Source: Hormiphora californensis (Eukaryota > Ctenophora > Tentaculata > Cydippida > Pleurobrachiidae). From it: a stretch of 64,000 nt of DNA. A program made the translations under genes and the position numbers. Location: the NCBI GenBank assembly GCA_020137815.1, contig CM035355.1, forward strand, positions 3,554,750-3,618,749. The letters run 5' to 3'. Under the pieces are notes generated by a model, which did no database searches, was not told where the DNA came from, and saw only the letters and a list, made by a program, of their open reading frames with translations. Shown here in pieces: positions 1 through 12,800 of the stretch. Every line of letters begins with the position of its first letter. Position 1 is the stretch's first letter.

Positions 1-155
1 GCCCATGTTCTGTCCATTTACAGTAAAAAGGACCTTAATTTCCAACCCTCCCTGAACCAATGGTGACTCAAATGCATGAGGGTCTTGAACAACTACCTCA
101 AATTCACAACCGTGCTCAATTGCAAAGAATATTATTCTTGATATCTCAATAGGAA
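1..155 (-). CDS. possible partial exon at left edge
   Basis: The minus strand is open from about 155 to the window edge and reads like real protein, with a balanced run around IEHGCEFEVVVQDPHAFESP followed by alternating hydrophobic residues as in a beta-rich domain. A stop codon lies just upstream near position 162, so any exon must begin after that, by splicing. I do not recognise the family and the rest lies outside the window. It may be a chance open stretch. Confidence 0.2.
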
Positions 156-1764
156 CATAATTACCATTTTAACCCCATTTTAACCCAGTATTTGTGCTTT
201 TTGTCAAAGTTTGCTAACCCAAACCGATTTTCGTTAATTAAAGGTACGTTAATTAAAGGTACGCTAATAGGAGGTTCCGTTATATAGCGGTAATAAGGTA
301 TAGTGACACAAAAACGAAAGTATCACAGTAGAAATAGCACGACATACACGCATATGAAGTGTAAATTGGGCACAAAAACAGTGCAATTTGGAATGGAGCC
401 TGACAAGTGTGGAGTGACACCACTTTCTATTATCTCTCTTTCTCTTTCTCCAACTCTTTCTCTCTCACTATCCCATTTTCCAGTGTACCCACACACTTGT
501 CGCCTCACCAAAGCTCAACCGCAATGTCCTCAAAGGTTACTGGTTCCTATATTAGCAGTGCTACAATTGCAATGTGTTGTGTGTCTCAGGCCGCATTGGG
601 TTCGGAAGATCAAGGAATGCCTGAATATCACAACAATGGTAGTCTATATGGAAATGATGATTCATTATAATCAGGCAGGGGTTATGATGTCACAGTCATG
701 AATTCATAATTGCCAATTACAGCTTTCACGCGACATGAATATTGGAAACATATAATGCCTCGTCATCGGCTAACAAGCGGCGAATATATGAACTACGGAC
801 TGCCATTGCCAAGCTGTAGACGTTTGATACGGAGGAAACTGGAAAGATGATGTGTAGCGGGCTATCAGGGAAGATATGGTGCCAATATACGTCATAAAAT
901 AAAGGAGTGCTAATAATGTGCCAATATAATATACTGGGAATATTGCGATATATACAACAACTGAGTAACCTACAGTGTAACATACACACACGTGTACCCA
1001 TGTGGTGGACAATAGGTACAAGTGTAGACACGTGCAGTGGGACACTGTCCCGTAGTGTGTAGGGTTATTGGAACCCATTGTATCGGTAGTTGACATGTGA
1101 AGTACAGATGTGTCTGGCGGCGCTGCAGTCCCAGCGCCTTTTTAACTTGACTGCAGCGCACGATCAGATCAGGACTACGGCACCAGACTACGGTATACCA
1201 AACTAAAAACTCTTTCTAGTTCAGAAATAGTTTATTTTTCATTATATTTGCAAGTACAGAAAAGTAGACATATAAACGAAGGGCTATAGATAAGCTACTG
1301 CAGATAAGCTGTAGATAGTCAGTAGGAAGAGCAGCTCATAGTGAGAACGAGCGTAGAACTAAGACACCTCCAATTAGCATATGAAGACAGTAGACACGTT
1401 CAATTAGCATATGAAGACGCACACGTGTGCTAATGAACTGCAAGAGCTGGAATATTTTATTGCGAGTAGACCGTTATACATATCTGACATCATGGTAGAT
1501 GGAGCGGTGTACATGAGTAGTCTAGCTGCACGTGCCGAACAAATACCATGTGGCATGATTTAGAATGAAGCCATGTGTCTATAGATTTGTGGTCTGTTTT
1601 AATTGTGCGTTCATGGTAGATTTTATAAAAATAGCCAGCATAATTTTCAACAGAAAATGTGGTGCGGTGCCAGATAGAAAATAAAAATGGATATGGAGAG
1701 AAAAGGAAAAATGAGAGGAAAGACAACGGCAACGTTTTATTCAAACCAAACATAATCCATCATT
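156..1764. other. intergenic, no gene recognised
   Basis: No convincing coding exon is visible here. It contains a short CT-rich stretch at 425-480, a degenerate copy of the window's small TCTGGCGGCGC element near 1112-1190, and two imperfect copies of a CAATTAGCATATGAAGAC motif near 1369-1420. Confidence 0.5.
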
Positions 1765-2399
1765 TTAAAGTAAGAGTGGCGCGCCGTGTTTTCTCACAAA
1801 ACTTAGTGGATGAACGGGGAGTACCACCAGGACCATTGGTATGGTATCGAAAATTTCCAATTCTGTCTCGTTCATTAGTTATGACGTAATATGTTCATTA
1901 TTTCAACTTTCATAAAAATGCTCTACAGAAAAATCTGTGCTTTGTGGATTGAAATGGATGCTTGCATCGTGTTCAGCGTCAAAAAATAGTCGGGGTACCA
2001 AATTTTGGTGTCGACCAAAGTGAGAGAAAGAGAGTTTGTTACTTTTGGGTGGTGCGCACAAACAACTAGCACCCAAAAGTAACAATCTCTCTCTCACCCA
2101 TTTTGGTCGTTTTTGATAATTGTCGATATCTCGCGTCACAGACAAGGTAGAGACACCAAAATTTGGTACCCCGACTATTTTTTGACGCTGAACACGATGC
2201 GAGCATCCATTTCAATCCACAATGCACAGATTTTTCTGTAGAGCAATTTTATGAAAATTGAAATAATGAACATATTACGTCATAACTAATGAACGAGACA
2301 GAATTGGAAATTTTCGATACCGTACCAATGGTCCTGGTGGTACTCCCCGTTCATCCACTAAGTTTTGTGAGAAAACACGGCACGCCACTCTTACTTTAA
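1765..2399. mobile_element. foldback MITE with TTAA target site
   Basis: The two halves are near-perfect reverse complements of each other over about 300 bases: the left arm starts AGTAAGAGTGGCGCGCCGTG and the right arm ends in the complement. TTAA stands at both outer edges (1765-1768 and 2396-2399), as expected for a target duplication of piggyBac or Kolobok type transposons. No transposase is encoded, so this is a non-autonomous element. Few mismatches separate the arms. Confidence 0.75.
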
Positions 2400-3207
2400 C
2401 TGGGAACGATTCACCAGCATGGAATAATCAAAAGAGTTCATCTGATTTTAGTGTCCAACGTTAGCAACTACAAAATTAAAATGCACGATACGTGTTATTG
2501 CGTGCTTGTAGCTGTGAAACAATGGTGGCCTTGCCGACCCTGCCAAATAGTGCAGCAGTTGTTACTAACAATAAGTACAGAGAAATTTTAGTGCAAATTA
2601 GAAGATAGTAAGGACCATGGTGCTAATTCACAGTGCAGTTCACAAGTGAAGATAGTTGTGCTGGAATCAGGAATGTCCCCCATGGTTGCAGAGATTTAAA
2701 AGATATCTAGTAGAGAAATATGTAGAACCAAACAAGCAACCTATCAGAATCTGTTACATGATTTGATAAGAAAAACGATTGGATTTGAACTTCACAACAT
2801 ATTCTTACCTAGCTAGATGCCTATCAAAGATATTTGGATTCATCGTTTGCACTCCATCAAAGTGTTACCTCTCGTGATGTAGCCATTGAGAGCAATGTGA
2901 TGGGGTCTTCATTTCACCCCATCGATATACCTGATGAAGAATACGCGGTGTCAATGGAATCGAACATGTGTGTTTTTCTTCTGTCTGGCTCCCTGGATTT
3001 GCCACCCAGTATCATTTCTCTCTCTCTTTCCCTCTCTCTCTCTCTCTAGCTCTCCCCTGTTCATTTCCCAGAATCCCCCACACAAATCCAGCTGTGTAAG
3101 TTGCTATAGCACCTTCTCCCACTCTCAGGGCTAGTATGACACCACACACTGCACAGGACCCCCCCCAATGGTATCTATTGCACCAGTAAATGTAGTATAC
3201 TACTAAG

Positions 3208-3279
<72 letters not shown>

Positions 3280-5230
3280 CGAGAAGGATAAAGAAAGAAG
3301 GGGCCTGCTCCTTGGATCGATAATGGATCCCTTTCACCAACCTCCCCCTACCATCGCAGTAAAGTGCTACTTCTCTTCTTTACTAGACGTTGTGGCGGTG
3401 TTTTGTTTGCACCAGACCCTTCCTATTATTATTATTATTATTATTATCCTATTATTATTATTTTTTGGGGACAAAAGTGGGGAAATTGTCCCCAAAACTA
3501 TGCATGTTCCCATGGAACAGGAGGGTTAGATAAACCAGCACCACGTGTCATGGAGTAACAACTGTCAAACTTTGTATTGTGCAACAGCACAAGTCAAACT
3601 CTCACACTGGTACTGGGTCCTACACCCTTGGAGATTCTCACAATATCAATATCCTGATTTCGACAGCGTGCTCTGATCGAGACAGCGTGTCACATCCCCA
3701 GATGCTGCTATTATTTGCATTATAGTCACGACACATACATAAGATCTGAAGACACTTTGTGTAAACAAACAGACGTGTGTACTCTGGCTAACTGAATGTT
3801 TTTGTAAGCATATTATAATAACATTCCCCTGACCCTTGTTGAGTAAGGGCCCCTTGCCCCTTACTCAGTTACTCAACACTTGACCCTTTAGTTCCTGAGC
3901 TGTACCACACTGTTTGCATGCTACGCCTACACACTCACAATTCAGAAAATTTGCCAGGCCTTCGTGCGATCATTTCTTCTCCCCTTGCCCCTTGCCACCT
4001 GGCACCTACAGTGCAATGTGCATGCCTCGGGCAATCTAGGATCCCAATTCAACATATATTTTGTGTTCCAATGTTCAAATCACTCATCCCAATACAAGAC
4101 AGCTGATATATGAATTACATCTGCAGCATCGTACATTTATTGAGCATATAGGAAGTCATGACATAATCAAATCAGATCCATTGCTGTATGGCCTGCAAAA
4201 GATCACTCTCGTGCTGCTACATGTATTGCAGTGTTTTTGTACTGTAGAATGCCCAATATTTGCGGTGAGATGCTCAACCACGCTCTACTGCACCACTGAT
4301 CTAGTGCTGCACCGCTCTGCTTGTCTACAAGCTATTTATCTCTGAACCGGACCAAATAAAGCCCGGGTAGTAGGAACACTCGAGCTGTATGCGAAGATAC
4401 AACATAGTATGAACAGTGACAGTGCTCTGTATGCCCAGTATTTGGTTATTACTACATTATCGTGTTCGTGTGTTAGGGCCGGTACCTTCAAATCCAATCG
4501 AATGTCTACGAGACGAGACTAACTAGTTCAATACACACAGTACTCTCCCATCTGAATTCTGAAACACTTGATCCTGGATCTCACATTATAGCAGTGCTCA
4601 AGAGATGTTGTGTTTGTTGTTTTGGTACATTATGGATTTGTTTTTCTTGGCTCAAACCGACTATGTGTTTGTCGAACGTTGTATTGTTCATACAGCACAA
4701 GTCGAACGCATACAAACCCATGTGTATACATTTGTGAATCTTTTCAAGATCGTACCTTTCCCGCATGTTCTCTGCTGCACATGTGCCCGAATTCCCACGA
4801 TCTAACTCACGGGATATTTAGACTGCCAAATGAATGGTGTCATTCTTTTTGTCAGCTGTCGTACAATCATACATTGTAGAGCAAGCTAGTCATAAGACTT
4901 TCTGCATCATGTCTTTTAGTCCCACACATTTATAAGTAGAGCAAATAGTGATTGATTTCTTGTTTATTTAACCCATCTTTGTCTCGGAAACTTTTTTTCT
5001 CGGATCGAAATAAAAATGCAGGATAGTTTTGTTAACTAAATAACAAGGATAGTTGCCTTTCTTTCCATTCGGCATTCGAGGAACAAAAAATGCTATTTCT
5101 AGGAACGACAACAAAATGTAATTCTAGAAATCTTGCTGTCTCCATTATATCTTCAGCAGTTTCACTACCCAGTCGATCATATAATAGCAAACTCTCTTAC
5201 AGATCGACAACATACTATTGTACTGCATGT
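2400..5230. other. intergenic, microsatellites only
   Basis: I see no supported gene. The stretch holds an AG dinucleotide run (about 3211-3268) followed by a G run, an ATT trinucleotide run (about 3424-3465), and a small hairpin around 3835-3872 built on GAGTAAGGGCCCC. Short open frames here have no recognisable content. Confidence 0.5.
3211..3268. repeat. AG dinucleotide microsatellite
   Basis: An almost pure AG repeat of about 58 bases, ending in a run of G. Confidence 0.9.
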
Positions 5231-5234
5231 ACCC

Positions 5235-5270
5235 GCCACCTCTCTATCTCTCTATCTCCCTCTCTCCCTC

Positions 5271-5310
<40 letters not shown>
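5235..5310. repeat. CT dinucleotide microsatellite
   Basis: CT repeat with a few interruptions; open frames across it are products of the repeat. Confidence 0.9.
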
Positions 5311-5314
<4 letters not shown>

Positions 5315-5455
5315 AATTTCTTTGGTGCACGTGTGATCACGTGATCTATCCCTACCTGGTCACACAATGGAATCCATTGGAGACTCATCTGACGTGTGTA
5401 CTGCAGTAGTAGTTGTGTTTGTGTGCATTGAAAGCAGGTAGTATTCCTTTTTTTA

Positions 5456-5660
5456 CTTGACCAACCACGAATACTCAGCACCCGTGGAGTAACCATCTAT
5501 AACCTTCTGCCCTCGAGAGAGGTTAAGAGTAACCAAAATACTGATCGAGTTCAGAGTTGTGAAACTCGACGGAGTCCCATGTTCCCAGCTCTGGTAGTTG
5601 GTACTATGTCCAGTACTGCTTCGGGCTATATTCCCAGCCAAATAAGATTGCTCAAGGTTA
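5456..5660 (-). CDS. doubtful minus-strand exon
   Basis: About 68 codons are open on the minus strand with a protein-like composition (for example GQKVIDGYSTGAEYSWLVK just before the stop at 5453-5455). There is no recognisable domain and no clear partner exon. A small transposon copy lies directly on its upstream side. It may be a gene remnant or chance. Confidence 0.18.
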
Positions 5661-5678
5661 TTGCGTTCTACTTGTGCT

Positions 5679-5750
5679 CTGTCTGGAGGTGCCGACCCGA
5701 TAAATGAGCGCAATGAGAATCAAAATGGGGTCCATGGGGGCGCCAGACAG
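5679..5750. mobile_element. 72-bp MITE, CTGTCTGG family
   Basis: Ends are CTGTCTGG and CCAGACAG. The flanks are CTTGTGCT on the left (5671-5678) and CTCGTGCT on the right (5751-5758), a 7 of 8 match that fits an 8-bp target duplication. The same short element recurs at least seven times in the window. Confidence 0.7.
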
Positions 5751-6159
5751 CTCGTGCTCATAACGGCATTTTTCCGTCACTTCTCCGTATCCATAGTTTT
5801 GCAAGGCATGTTCATGGAAGATATTTTCCTAGATTTCTTTGGAGCACAGACGTGATCTTCCAAGAAGTATTTGATGTTCTGAGAACAATTTGTTTTTACA
5901 GCAGCTCATCAAGTCAGCTCCAGGAATAATATACTAGTCTGATTATCAGGAACCGCGGTCCGCTGATGGACAAGTGTACCAACCATGCAAGTCTTTCTAT
6001 CCGCGGCCGCCTCGCAAGTGCAGGAAGACGGTCGTCAGTCTTTGTACCTGTCCTGTATACACAGAGTTGAATTCTTGGTATTGGAATTAACTTGAAGTTG
6101 CCTTCCGCAGGATGCAAAATGTAGATTCACTTTTAAACGCTTTGACTTGCAGTCGGGAC

Positions 6160-6465
6160 TGACCGATCTGACCGCAGTTCAATCTCGCACGCTTTTCACT
6201 TATTTGAAATATAAATAAAATGAGAATAGGGTCAGGCCAATGCGATTTCTCAAATGTATAAACCAAGGAGATACTTATACGTCCATGTGAAGTATTACAT
6301 GCTTGATAAAACTGTGGCAGATTATTCTCTCTTCTTGTAACGGTCATGTTCATTCCTTGCTTCTGCCTTTCTCTCTGTCAGAGCATTGCAGCTTGACCCT
6401 ATTCTCATTTCTTTCAAATAAGAAGCGCACGAGAAATGTGATCAGAGCATTGGCCTGACAACTTT
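6160..6465. repeat. dispersed repeat with CAGAGCATTG ends
   Basis: Two inverted partial copies share GAGAATAGGGTCAGGCCAAT or its complement, with TCAGAGCATTG at the edges. A related copy sits at 45396-45561 (GAATAGGGTCAGGTCAATG with CAGAGCATTGG). Probably a non-autonomous DNA element; borders are uncertain. Confidence 0.5.
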
Positions 6466-6735
6466 CTCTGTTCTTGATTTGTTTGCTGTATCCCTGCGTT
6501 TACACAGTACGTCTGTATGGACACTTTAGGAACTATATTTTTCTAAGGATTTCTCTTCCTAGCCCTCGACAGCTTTGTTTTGATAGGCCTCTTTCAAGAT
6601 TTTACAATGCCAGTTATTTATTACCCTTATTTCTTTCCGTTTTTGGAATTTGGAGTATCTAAAACCCTATGTTGACTTGTTTTAAGACAAATTTTGACAT
6701 TCTATACTTCTCGTCGAGTAGCCACCACAAATATA

Positions 6736-8334
6736 ATGGACAGAAGAGAGTACTTGTTCAAGGTGCTGGTGGTGGGAGAGTGTGAGACGGGGAAGACAAG
6801 TTTCATCACCCAGTATGTCCACAAACGGTTCGAGAACAATTACAAAGCAACGGTAAGAAACATTTGTTTGATGTTATACCCTTCGTCTCTTGTTGTACTC
6901 TCGTCTCGCCGATCATTGGAAGGGAGGTGTCGAGACAGTTGAGTACTGTATGGCGGCGCCATACCCCATTTGATTCTCAGTGCGCTCAGATGGGTCGATG
7001 GTGTCGAGACAGGTTGAGTATAGAGCTTTGCCTGTTATTCAAGATGAATTTTCAATGCTGTTTAGTTCATCCGACGATTTATCCTTTCAGATAGGGGTAG
7101 ATTTTGCATTGAAAGTGCTCGATAAAGGAAGAGACAAGTTAGTCCGACTACAATTATGGGACGTTGCAGGTGAGTAAACCTCTTCATACTCTGTCTGGCG
7201 GCGCTGATTGAAAGTGCGCTCAGATGGGGTCCGCTGCGCTAGACAGTTCATATACTTGTTTTGAGAAGAGCCCGAAATAGTTTGAGCTAGTCCTGGCCAT
7301 CATCCACCATCTCTTTACCAGTGTTCACTGTAAAGAGATGGTTGATGATGTTGTCACTGAACACTTGCAACACTAAATACATGTTTCTCACGGCAGGTCA
7401 GGAGCGTTATGGTAACATGACGAGAGTGTACTACAAAGAAGCAGTGGGTGCCTTCCTAGTTTTTGATATCACCCGAATGAGTACCTTTGATGCAGTACAG
7501 AAGTGGAAGGCAGATATCGATGAGAAGGTGACGCTACCTGATGGGAGCAGGATACCTGTCGTACTACTAGCCAACAAGGTACGTGTACAACCAACCACCA
7601 GACAGTATACATTGTTTTTGAATTATAAGGGCCCCCAACCCCAGGTATATAACAGCTGTCTGGTGCTGTTGAGTACCAAGTCCTTTTTACATTATTCATG
7701 AGCATGAACTGTACAGTGTGTCCTGCTATGTTCTAACCCTCCTAACAGACTGTCTCTGCGTGGTGACAGGGTGTTAATCAAGGCAATGCTAACCCATTTC
7801 ATTCTCAGTGTGATTTGATAGAGGAGGGATTTGTTGCCTCTCATCTTGACAAATACTGCGAGGAGAAGGGCTTCCTGGGATGGTTTGAAACATCAGCCAA
7901 AGATAATATTAATATTGAGGAAGCGGCTAATCTTCTCATAGACGAGGTAGTGTTATTGGCGGACGAGGGAAAGACAAAGAAAAAGCATTGTGTTGTTAGT
8001 TGACTGACCCTACTACAGATCATGAGTGACAGACCAAAGTTTGGAAAGACCGCCATTTTCCTGGTACTAAAGCCCTTTCCTCGACACCATACTGTCAGAG
8101 CATTGTCCCCACCATACTGATAGTGAGCGATACAAGTTTTTGACAGTCAAGACTAATACATGGAAGAGCAAATGATTTTGGACAAGCATGAAGATCCCCA
8201 ACATTTCTTGTTGAGTACTCAACACCCCGTTTCAGATAGTCAGTTTGCACGAACAACACAGTTTTGAGTCAACTCCAGACCCGGATCAGGTGAATCTAAC
8301 GGAGGAACCGAAGAAGAAGGGGTGCAGTTGCTGA
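6736..8334 (+). CDS. RAB32/38-like: Rab32/Rab38-family small GTPase
   Basis: Five exons: 6736-6852, 7091-7169, 7397-7578, 7809-7946 and 8236-8334, all with GT-AG borders and agreeing phases, giving 204 residues (family about 210-225). Exon 1 has the P-loop GECETGKTS; exon 2 has IGVDFALKVL, the Rab32/38 effector region; exon 3 starts GQERYGNMTRVYYKEAVGAF and ends ANK; exon 4 has GWFETSAKDNINIEEAA. Exon 5 ends KKKGCSC, a CXC double-geranylgeranylation tail. Rab32/38 proteins act on lysosome-related organelles, mitochondria-associated membranes and phagosomes. The start ATG is the first in frame and immediately precedes the GTPase fold. Two small MITEs lie in introns 1 and 2. Rab32 versus Rab38 cannot be separated, as invertebrates often have one gene for both. 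Confidence 0.93.
6946..7012. mobile_element. 67-bp MITE, CTGTCTGG family
   Basis: Lies in Rab intron 1. Starts CTGTATGGCGGCGCC and ends GAGACAG. GTTGAGTA flanks it on both sides (6938-6945 and 7013-7020), an exact 8-bp duplication. Confidence 0.75.
7191..7246. mobile_element. 56-bp MITE, CTGTCTGG family
   Basis: Lies in Rab intron 2. Starts CTGTCTGGCGGCGC and ends CTAGACAG; flanks TTCATACT and TTCATATA match at six of eight bases. Confidence 0.6.
7947..8003 (+). other. read-through end of Rab exon 4 with CaaX box
   Basis: If the donor GTAGTG at 7947 is not used, the frame continues for 18 codons and stops at 8001-8003. The new tail ends KTKKKHCVVS, that is a polybasic stretch plus a CaaX box (C-V-V-S). 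Serine in the last place favours farnesylation in known CaaX proteins. The resulting protein would be 190 residues. This may be a retained-intron isoform or a coincidence. Confidence 0.5.
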
Positions 8335-8825
8335 TAGGGGCTTTAGGGTGATATTGTTGACAATGTCATTGGGTTGGTGTTTCTTGTGCTGGGGGGACAT
8401 TTTAGATTGTAATGTAAAAATGTGAGAACTGTGACTGTGACAGTGGTGCCCCGTCATATTTGACACATGGCGTTACCTACGACGTGATCTTGTTCGTCAA
8501 ATATATGACGGAGCAACACTGTAATACTAAGCAGAGAGAAAATAATCTGACTGGATTCAGAGATCCCTATATCATGGGGATGAAATAACGCGGCGAAACC
8601 GCAAGACAGGATGAGTTGTTGAGCTATTGAGTAAAGGATGTAGGTACTGTTAGACAAGACACTGTGTGATGTTCTTCTATTTGATTATTGTCTATTTCAC
8701 TGCAGTGTATATTTGATAGAAGCTGTGTTAAACTTTCGGCAGCCTAAAGCAAAATGCGTTATTTCTTCTAGAAGTTCTAGAATCTAACTTCCCTGGGTAT
8801 TGGGTAACTTGATCCCCCTTCACCC
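8335..8825. other. Rab 3' flank, no gene seen
   Basis: Downstream of the Rab stop; probably 3' untranslated and intergenic sequence. The run 8434-8520 has a TATTTGACACATGGCG stretch whose near complement follows, giving a weak hairpin. Confidence 0.4.
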
Positions 8826-9387
8826 GGGGGGGTAATCATGGTGACAAATGGTGACAAATGGTGACATATGGTGATGGTGACATGACCAAAATTTTGAGAT
8901 GAGTCACCATTTGTCACCATTCTCTCTGGAGCTTCCTACAGGCATAATATGATGTTATGGGACATAATATGGTGTTATGGGACACTGGGGGGAACCTTCT
9001 ACCAAGTTTCAAGTCGATTGGATGTAATTAAGGGGCCACAGGTGGTTAATTGCGCTTTTATGTGTTGTGCGAGGGAGGTACACCTTCAACGTGACTTTTG
9101 TTTTAGTTTTAGCGGTCCAAAACACTACTAGCCGATCCGGAATGGCCATGTTAACAACTTATGAACAAATATATCGGTCTAAGGAAATTAATAAATTTTA
9201 TCAAATTTTTAAAGAAATTCTGCCGAAATCCGCATATTTCGTCAAAAAATGGTGACAAATGGAGACAAATGGTGACAAATGGAGACAAATGGTGACAAAT
9301 GGTGATGGTGACATACCCTAAATGGTCAGATGAGTCACCATTTGTCACCAAATGTCACCATTTGTCACCATGATTACCCCCCCCCCC
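8826..9387. mobile_element. G-tract foldback element with ATGGTGACAA arrays
   Basis: Begins with a G run then TAATCATGGTGACAAATGG and ends with the complement followed by a C run. Both terminal regions are short arrays of ATGGTGACAA-like units. CCTTCACCC flanks it on both sides (8817-8825 and about 9388-9396), a likely 8-9 bp target duplication. No transposase is encoded. Confidence 0.7.
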
Positions 9388-9841
9388 CCTTCACCCCAAC
9401 TTGTGTCCCATACAAAGTCACCCATGGCTCCTGCAACTTCATTCACGTGAAATAAATCGTGTAACTCACCAAACATAGGGATCCAGATTGGTTGTTGAGT
9501 GATATATCTACTTGGCTCTCTTTCTCCTGACATGCTTGGATGAGGGAGAGGGGTTTGTGGGTGATATGATATCATTGGTTTAAACTTGTCAGGTTCGCTT
9601 AAAAAGAGATACTCTCAAAATGCAGAGAGACCAGAGAGAAGTTAGGAAGCTTTTTTGGACCGAGTCCAAATCCAAAACAAACGACTGCGATCCTGACAAG
9701 TTTCGTGTGTCTATTACGAAAGATAGATCTCGACTGCTGCGGGTTTCACAATGAATAAATAAAAGAGACATCCCGGGTTATGCCTTAAATAAAAAACTAA
9801 AAAAACCAGAGACACAGTGTGGCATGGTGTTATCATCATCA

Positions 9842-12800
9842 TCAATTGGTCGTCTTGGCTTCCTCTGCTGCACTCTTAGCCTTCTTCTTCTTCTTCTTAT
9901 TGGCTGTTTTCCTGTTGGCAGACTGGGCTAGTAGATCCTCGATCTCCTTATTCTCAATCTTGTGTTCCGATTTACAGGTAGCCGGGTCGAATATACCTCC
10001 ATTGATCCTGATATTACCGTTGGGTACAACCAGGACTGTGAATTTGAACTGAGCCACGGGCTGACCGGTCGCATCTTGCTGGACAGGGTACGCCTGGAGC
10101 AGCTCGTGCGTGACACACTCCTTCAATCCCATCTTAGCTTTGGTCTCCTCCTCAAAGGCTCGGAGAGTGAAGGGCATGAGGGTGAACCTGTTACACACGT
10201 CACTGTAGAATGCTCGGCTGGCCTTCATTTTTAACTGGTAGATCTCCTCTGTGCGCCTGTAGACGGTCGTGTTGGCGTTGTATTCCTTAGTCTTGCCAGT
10301 TCCAGGGGTGACAAACACATCCATGGCGTACACTTCGTGAACAGCAAACTCCATCTGAAATGAAAGGTTTCAAACTTTCATCAACTACAACGTAAAACTA
10401 TTTATTGAGGATGCTTATTGTATTGGGGAAATGAGCCATTCGAAATAAATTCAACAGTGGTGACAATGCCACAGCCCCAAAAGTCACCGTGTTTTCTTGA
10501 ATAATATGGGGAGGGGGACAATATTTGTTCAGAATTTCTCTCTTAGAGAGGAATGGGCAGAAGTTTGAGATAATTTCACTTACATCCTTGACTTCCTTCT
10601 TCTGGATCTCAGAAGGGTTCAGTACAATCTGTTTGTCAGTATCAGCCTCTGTTTGGTATCGCTTGATCTGGTAGGACAGCATACCCTCGAGAGGAGTGCA
10701 CTTGTAACTGTCAGTTATCTTCTGTATCGTATCTGTAACCTGAGGTGGACAATGAAATTGGAAGGCTGGAACACTCAAATGGGGGGGGGGGGAGAATTGA
10801 TCTACCGATTCATGTGAGCCATACAAAGGGAACAATGATGGAAGATTGGTACAATAAAAAGGTTTTATTTGTAGGATACAATTCTCTCTCACTCACCAGT
10901 CTCCCTCTCATTTGTTTAAAAACATACTCAGGTAGTAGGATACACATCAAACACACATAAAATACACACTATAATAGTCACGTGACCACGTTGTGAAATG
11001 CGCGTCCCTTTACAGCCCGATATGAGTACTGAATAGAGTCCTCTATACAGCAATGCGCGCCCAAAACTAGCAATACCTCCCAGCGCTGGTCAAACCGCGG
11101 GAGTGTGGACGCCGGTTACTCAACATATGTATTACATGTATTACATCACATATCCCACATAACATCACACCTGTTTGTTACTGTTTCCAGCCTTGATCAG
11201 ACGAAGGGCGACCTCTGAGCAGTAGTGGGCAGCCAAGATTGCATCGGCCATAACCCCAGAGGCGGGGGCATCAGGTGTGGCACCGACCACGATAGTGTGT
11301 GCGACCACAGCAGCATACCTGAGAGAGAGGGGTGATGTCATCATCTCACACATTGATAATAGTTCACTGTCAGAAATAGATGCAGTCGGATTGGAGTGTG
11401 GGATAAACCAACCGCAATAAAGATGTGGGTGATCATTAGATATAGAGTTTATAGAGATGTGGGTGATCATATGATCATTAAACCAAGCACGAGAAAAATG
11501 GGACAACACAGTGCAGACAAACAAACAGGTGTTTAAGTGCAGACAAACAAACATGTTGTAACATTGTTGTTACATGTTGACCTACCATATCACAACTCAC
11601 AAACCCATGACAACAGTGTCAAGCTACAAGCGTAGTGCGTACCCTAATATCATCATTATCAAACAAACAATATAGTACAAAATGTCATGGCAATTTTACA
11701 ACTTGCACAAGTTAATAAAATGTTTCAACACCTACCCATCAATATGTGCTCCAAGTTCGATCTTCACAAGATCGCCCTCCTTCACATTAACAACAGGATC
11801 ACTTCTCAGGGGAGAGAAATGACAGACAACCTCATTTATTGACACACAAGTAGGGAATGCAATGCCTTTCTTCAGGTTTTTGTCCTTTTTGTAAAGTTTG
11901 GCCGTCTCATCTGTAATGAGTTTGTCACCAAAGGAGCAGATATCAATAACACTTGCACCAGGAATTACTTCTTGGATAATAGCCTTCATCACCTGAGATG
12001 GAATAAAGAGAGAATTATAAATGTACCGTGTGTGAATTTAGTGAACTTTTAGCAGTCCTAAACGGAACCAAACTCAGCTATGTTTCTAATACAGTGTGGC
12101 CATTTAAAATATACCCCCAGCAAAACAGAGCACGTGTAATGGAAAACCACCCAACAATCAACAGTTTAAAATCAGTAGACATGTAATCAGTATAACCTGA
12201 CCATCATTAGTTGAGGCCAGTTGACCATCTCTCTCTGTCTCTCTCTCTCCCTCTTGAAAAAAACAAGAGGCCAGTACATCGTGCATTATGTCTCAACTTA
12301 CGAGAGAGGGTTACATTTCCTGAGCTTAGTTTGCCGTTTGTTTGTGTATTGCAACTATTACAGACCAAACGGGGGGGGGGCCCGCGTATTAAAATGTCCT
12401 TTAATGTCCCTCGATTTTTGGGTCATTAAATTGCCCGAGGTAATTTGGGACATTAAAAGACATTAAAGGACATTAAAGGACATTAAAGGACAAGAAATTT
12501 TAACTTCCAAAAACCATTTCACAATGTGTTACCAACCATTTCTACCGCCAATGTACTACTAAAGGTCCCATCTTTCGATTCCAATGAATGTTCATAAATG
12601 TTCAGTGGTGATTGGGCTTGCTTTTGCGTGGGACGTGGGTGCGGTAGCTTTTTTACATGTGCATATTTCTAGCCTTGACGATATCACAAAATCATCTTAT
12701 GAAACGAGTAGAGAAGACACCGAAGTCATAAAAGTGAAAGAGAACAGCTCCGATTTTGATGAAACTTGGTCAGAATAGTGTTTGGTGTCTAAATTTTAGT

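Noticed and set aside
10398-10892. Long minus-strand frame around PA2G4 exon 4
   Set aside because: Only 10584-10739 is exon by splice sites and homology; the remainder is read-through of introns.
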